Source: Verrucomicrobiota bacterium
GTDB taxonomy: Bacteria > Verrucomicrobiota > Verrucomicrobiia > Limisphaerales > VHCN01
DNA: 64,000 bases
Direction: 5' to 3'
Assembly: GCA_016871675.1 (NCBI GenBank)
Contig: VHCN01000002.1
Coordinates: 1 to 64,000, forward strand
Each line of letters begins with the position of its first letter. Position 1 is the first letter of the stretch. Both the position numbers and the translations under genes were made by a program. The notes under the pieces are model-generated. The model was not told the origin of the DNA. It saw only the letters and a list, made by a program, of their open reading frames with translations, and ran no database searches. Positions 61,067-64,000 of this stretch are shown here, one piece after another.

Positions 61067-62179
61067 ATGAAGACGCTTCACCTCCACCTCACACGCCAGG
61101 TCCTGCAGACGCTGGTGATGACGGTGCTGGTGTTCACCTTCGTGCTGCTGCTGGGCAATGTGCTGCGCGAGGTGATGGCGATGCTCGTGAGCCGGCAGGC
61201 GACGCCCGGCGGCGTGGCGCGCGCCATCGCGCTGCTCATCCCCTACGTGCTCGTGTTCGCGCTGCCGATGGGCCTGCTCACGGCCACGCTGCTCGTCTTC
61301 GGCCGGTTCAGCGCGGACCAGGAACTCACCGCCGCCCGGGCGGGAGGCATCAGCCTGCTCGCGCTCGTCGCGCCCGTGCTCGCGCTCGCCGCCGCGCTCA
61401 GCCTGTTGTCCGCCGCCGTCAACTGCGAGGTCGCCCCGCGCTGCCGCGTCGCCTACAAGGCGCTGCTCGACGACCTGCGGAACATCCCGCCCACGGCGCT
61501 CATCCCGGAGAACAAGTTCGTCACGGACTTTGACGGCTGGGTGGTGTATGTCGCCCGCCGCCGCGGCGAGGTGCTTGAGGATGTGCTGCTGTTCCGGCTT
61601 GAGAAGGGCGAGGTCGTCCAGCGCACGCGCGCGCGCCGCGCCACCATCACCGTCAACGCCGCCGAGCGCGAGCTGGAGTTCAACACGGAGGACACGTCCA
61701 TCTTCCTGCGCGTCCAGCGCGAACAGCCGTCCGGCCCGGAAGCGGTCTGGCAGCCCGTCCACGTCGGCGAGATGACGGTGCCGATGAAGTTCAAGCCCGC
61801 GGTCGAGCAGGACGCGAAACCGAAACTCAGCGAGATGACGTTCACGCAGCTTCGCGCCGAACTGCGCGAGGCGCGGGCGCGCGGGCTGGAGACGTCGCCC
61901 ATCCTCGTGCAGCTCCACCGCATGGTGTCGTTTTCGTTCGCGTGCATCGGCTTCACGCTGGTCGGCATTCCGCTGGGCATCCACGCGCACCGGCGCGAGA
62001 CGAGCGCGGGCGTGGCGATGGCGCTGCTGCTGGTGCTGGTTTACTACAGCTTCTTCATCCTCGGGCAGGCGCTCGAAATGCGCGCGGCGTGGCAACCGCA
62101 CCTGCTGATGTGGGTGCCGAACTTCCTCTTTCAATGCCTCGGCGCGTGGCTGTTGTGGCGCGCGGACCGCGGCGCTTGA
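61067..62179 (+). CDS. LptF/LptG family permease
   Basis: A 370-residue integral membrane protein of the YjgP/YjgQ family (PF03739). It is one half of the LptBFG transporter that extracts lipopolysaccharide from the inner membrane. Six helices lie in two groups of three: TLVMTVLVFTFVLLLGNVL, AIALLIPYVLVFALPMGLLTATLLVFGRFSADQELTAARAGG (the conserved coupling helix region) and LALVAPVLALAAALSLL, then at the C-terminus MVSFSFACIGFTLVGIPLG, GVAMALLLVLVYYSFFIL and PHLLMWVPNFLFQCLGAWLLW. A periplasmic beta-jelly-roll domain lies between. Its presence indicates an LPS-type outer membrane. Whether F or G cannot be decided by eye. Confidence 0.92.
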   Translation: MKTLHLHLTRQVLQTLVMTVLVFTFVLLLGNVLREVMAMLVSRQATPGGVARAIALLIPYVLVFALPMGLLTATLLVFGRFSADQELTAARAGGISLLALVAPVLALAAALSLLSAAVNCEVAPRCRVAYKALLDDLRNIPPTALIPENKFVTDFDGWVVYVARRRGEVLEDVLLFRLEKGEVVQRTRARRATITVNAAERELEFNTEDTSIFLRVQREQPSGPEAVWQPVHVGEMTVPMKFKPAVEQDAKPKLSEMTFTQLRAELREARARGLETSPILVQLHRMVSFSFACIGFTLVGIPLGIHAHRRETSAGVAMALLLVLVYYSFFILGQALEMRAAWQPHLLMWVPNFLFQCLGAWLLWRADRGA

Positions 62180-62263
62180 CCCCGGAGCCCGCCGCCAACG
62201 GACGGTCACGCAGGCCGGACACTACACCGGCGCAAGATGGGTTTTGCAGAGGGCTCCATCCTT

Positions 62264-62281
62264 CCTTTGCGCCTTTGCGCC
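62264..62281. repeat. 8-base tandem repeat CCTTTGCG (convergent intergenic)
   Basis: Two exact copies of CCTTTGCG plus CC in the 120-base gap between the convergent LptF/G and feoB genes, about 18 nt beyond the feoB stop. Short, but of the same style as the heptamer arrays elsewhere in the window. Confidence 0.5.
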
Positions 62282-62299
62282 AAGCCGGGCCTGCGGCGT

Positions 62300-64000
62300 T
62301 CAGTTGAAACCGAGCAACCGGCCGCCCTGATACGTGATGAACGCCAGCCCCCACGCGAGCGCGCCCATGTAAAGCCACTGGATGATGGGCCACTTCCACG
62401 AATTCGTCTCGCGCCGCACCACGGCCACGGTGCTCACGCATTGGAGCGCGAAGACGTAGAAGACCATCAGCGACACCGCGGTGAGCGGCGTGTAGGCGGG
62501 CGAACCGTCGGTGCGCTTTTCCTGCTGCATCGTCTTGGCGAGGTTCGCGGACGCAGCCTCTTCGGTGTCGGCGCTGCCGACGTTGTAAACGACGGACATG
62601 GTGCTCACGAACACCTCGCGCGCCGCGAACGACGCGACGATGCCGATGCCCATCTTCCAGTCGAAGCCCAGCGGCGCGATCGCGGGCTCGATGACATGAC
62701 CAAGACGACCGGCGAAGGAGAGGCGAAGTTGGTCGCCGGCCGACGGCGCCGCATTCGGCGGACCGGTTCGGCTTGTCTGGCCTGACGCTTCCAACTTTGG
62801 ATACGTCGCCAGAAACCACAACAGGATGTTGATCCCCAAAATCACCGTGCCGGCGCGGCGCAGGAAGAGCTTCGAGCGGTCCCACATGTGGCGCAGCGTC
62901 ACCGCGAGCACGGGCCGTTTGTAGGGCGGCAGTTCCATGATGAGCATCGGCGCCGCGCCCTTGAGCAGCGTTTTCTTGAAGACCCACGCCATGCCCAGCG
63001 CGCCCGCGATGCCGAGCAGATACATCGCGAGCATCGTCAGCCCGCCGAGTTTGAAGAAGCCCAGCACGCGCACGTCCGGGATGCACGCCGCGATGAGCAC
63101 CGTGTAAACCGGCAGCCGCGCCGAGCAGCTCATCAGCGGTGCGACCAGAATCGTGACGAGCCGGTCCTTCGGCGACTCGATGGTGCGCGTGGCCATGATG
63201 CCGGGAATCGCGCACGCGAACGACGAGAGCATCGGGATGAAGCTCTTGCCATGCAGCCCGACCTTGCTCATGAGGCGGTCCATCAGGAACGCCGCGCGCG
63301 CCATGTAGCCCGTGTCCTCGAGCAGGCTGATGAAGAGAAACAGCAGGCAAATCTGCGGCAGGAACACCACCACCGCGCCGACGCCGGCGATGACGCCGTT
63401 GACGAGCAGGTCGTTCAATTCGCCCGGCGGAATCGCGCCGCCGACTGTTTTGCCGAGCCAGCCGACCGCGCCTTCCATCCAGCCCATCGGGATTTCGGCA
63501 AACGTAAAGATGCTCTGGAACATCAGCGCCATGAGCGCGACGAAGATGGCGAACCCGTAAAACCGGTGCGTGAGCACGCGGTCGAGCTTGTCGCTGAACG
63601 TCTCGCGCAACGCATCGGCCTCGGTGACCACGCGCCGTGCGATTCCGCCGATGCGGGAGTAGCGGGCCTCGATCGCGGCGCTGCGCCAGTCCACGCCGGC
63701 GGCGTCGAGCCGCTGCCGCGCCGCGAGGACGGCCGACTGGATTTCCACCGGAAACGGCGCGGAGTGCGAGGCGAGTCCCTTTTCGTCGGAGAGCAGCAGC
63801 AGCGCCTCGGCGCGCGCGGAGGTGAAACGCGCCGGCGCGAGTTTCTCCATCATCGCGGCGAGCGTGGCAACCTCGTCGGAGAACCGCGCCGGCAGGTCGC
63901 AGAAAGTCCGCGGGGTGCGCGGGGCGAGACCCGGGTGGCCGGGCTTGGTGAGCATGGCGCGCAACTCCGCCACGCCGTCGCCCCGGCTCGCAACGAGCGG
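62300..64000 (-). CDS. feoB: ferrous iron transporter B, partial (N-terminus outside window)
   Basis: About 566 C-terminal residues of FeoB; the GTPase domain lies beyond the right edge. The visible part begins in the helical spacer, then the membrane core with gate motifs: FFLPQICLLFLFISLLEDTGYMARAAFLMDRLM, KSFIPMLSSFACAIPGIMATRTI, LVTILVAPLMSCSARLPVYTVLIAAC and FDWKMGIGIVASFAAREVFVSTMSVVYNV. The cysteines in the CAIPG and SCSARLP gates are present. Between LATYPKLEAS and FAGRLGHVIEPAI lies a Gly/Pro/Ser-rich loop of about 25 residues. It imports Fe(II) across the inner membrane. The feoA gene is not in view. Confidence 0.95.
   Translation of the reverse strand, partial: PLVASRGDGVAELRAMLTKPGHPGLAPRTPRTFCDLPARFSDEVATLAAMMEKLAPARFTSARAEALLLLSDEKGLASHSAPFPVEIQSAVLAARQRLDAAGVDWRSAAIEARYSRIGGIARRVVTEADALRETFSDKLDRVLTHRFYGFAIFVALMALMFQSIFTFAEIPMGWMEGAVGWLGKTVGGAIPPGELNDLLVNGVIAGVGAVVVFLPQICLLFLFISLLEDTGYMARAAFLMDRLMSKVGLHGKSFIPMLSSFACAIPGIMATRTIESPKDRLVTILVAPLMSCSARLPVYTVLIAACIPDVRVLGFFKLGGLTMLAMYLLGIAGALGMAWVFKKTLLKGAAPMLIMELPPYKRPVLAVTLRHMWDRSKLFLRRAGTVILGINILLWFLATYPKLEASGQTSRTGPPNAAPSAGDQLRLSFAGRLGHVIEPAIAPLGFDWKMGIGIVASFAAREVFVSTMSVVYNVGSADTEEAASANLAKTMQQEKRTDGSPAYTPLTAVSLMVFYVFALQCVSTVAVVRRETNSWKWPIIQWLYMGALAWGLAFITYQGGRLLGFN

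Noticed and set aside
62700-62790. Repeat-type insertion in the feoB loop
   Set aside because: The loop is unusual in composition, but no tandem period was visible, and FeoB proteins vary in this region.

Overview
The window looks like a chromosomal segment of a Verrucomicrobiota bacterium, probably of the Pedosphaera/Limisphaerales type. The basis is the gene content, not a database search. It is GC-rich, with very long spurious open frames opposite real genes. It carries repeated GFTLIE-type prepilins, a DUF1800/DUF1501 pair, a PSCyt1-DUF1549-DUF1553 protein, two DUF1080 proteins, a Rho with an extended N-terminus and a MoxR/DUF58/VWA operon. Genes are tightly packed, no gap exceeds about 270 bases, and many neighbours are coupled by ATGA, GTGA or TGATG stop-start overlaps.

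Layout. 1-4869 (minus): three amidohydrolase-fold genes, only one domain of which keeps the HxH metal motif. 5014-10978 (plus): an FAD-dependent oxidoreductase, two small proteins and the DUF1800/DUF1501 pair. 11004-21248: a membrane-anchored protein, a ferritin-like protein, tRNA-Arg(CCG), a GYF/cyclic-nucleotide-binding protein, a HAD hydrolase, an acyltransferase coupled to a frameshifted monooxygenase, an MFS transporter, a NagB-like protein, a beta-propeller glycosidase and lysA. 21425-24235: two tandem modules of a prepilin plus a small proline-rich lipoprotein. 24485-28354: rho, hpnA and proA. 28423-41410 (minus): a 13-kb, eight-gene operon of MoxR ATPase, DUF58, BatA-like and VWA proteins with an ABC transporter embedded. 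41538-52456 (mostly plus): oligopeptidase, a DnaJ-like protein without a J domain, ferredoxin, the PSCyt1/DUF1553 protein, a TonB-like protein (minus), ribD, an MBL hydrolase and tilS. 52434-59343 (minus): FKBP, TPR protein, alkaline phosphatase, two DUF1080 proteins, a deiodinase-like selenoprotein and a third prepilin/lipoprotein module. 59441-64000: DEAD-box helicase, a divergent pseudopilin, an LptF/G permease and the 3' part of feoB (minus).

The strongest single observation is at 57286-57957. A thioredoxin-fold protein of the iodothyronine deiodinase family is interrupted only by an in-frame UGA, exactly at the catalytic selenocysteine position (VFGSYT-U-PPFR). A hairpin fitting the bacterial SECIS pattern follows 16 nt downstream. 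The gene reads as an exported selenoprotein sitting just behind a prepilin/lipoprotein module.

Two further themes recur. First, the prepilin plus proline-rich lipoprotein pair occurs three times, and the lipoproteins share a C-terminal domain of about 55 residues. Second, short tandem arrays, mostly four or five copies of a 7-base unit and belonging to several unrelated sequence families, are dispersed through the window. They sit either immediately after stop codons inside operons or in frame in variable loops of conserved enzymes (ProA, RibD, the DUF1549/DUF1553 protein). They resemble the heptanucleotide STRR repeats of cyanobacteria and the protein-inserted palindromes of Rickettsia.

All functional calls come from reading motifs and family architecture by eye. 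No alignment, folding or database search was run.
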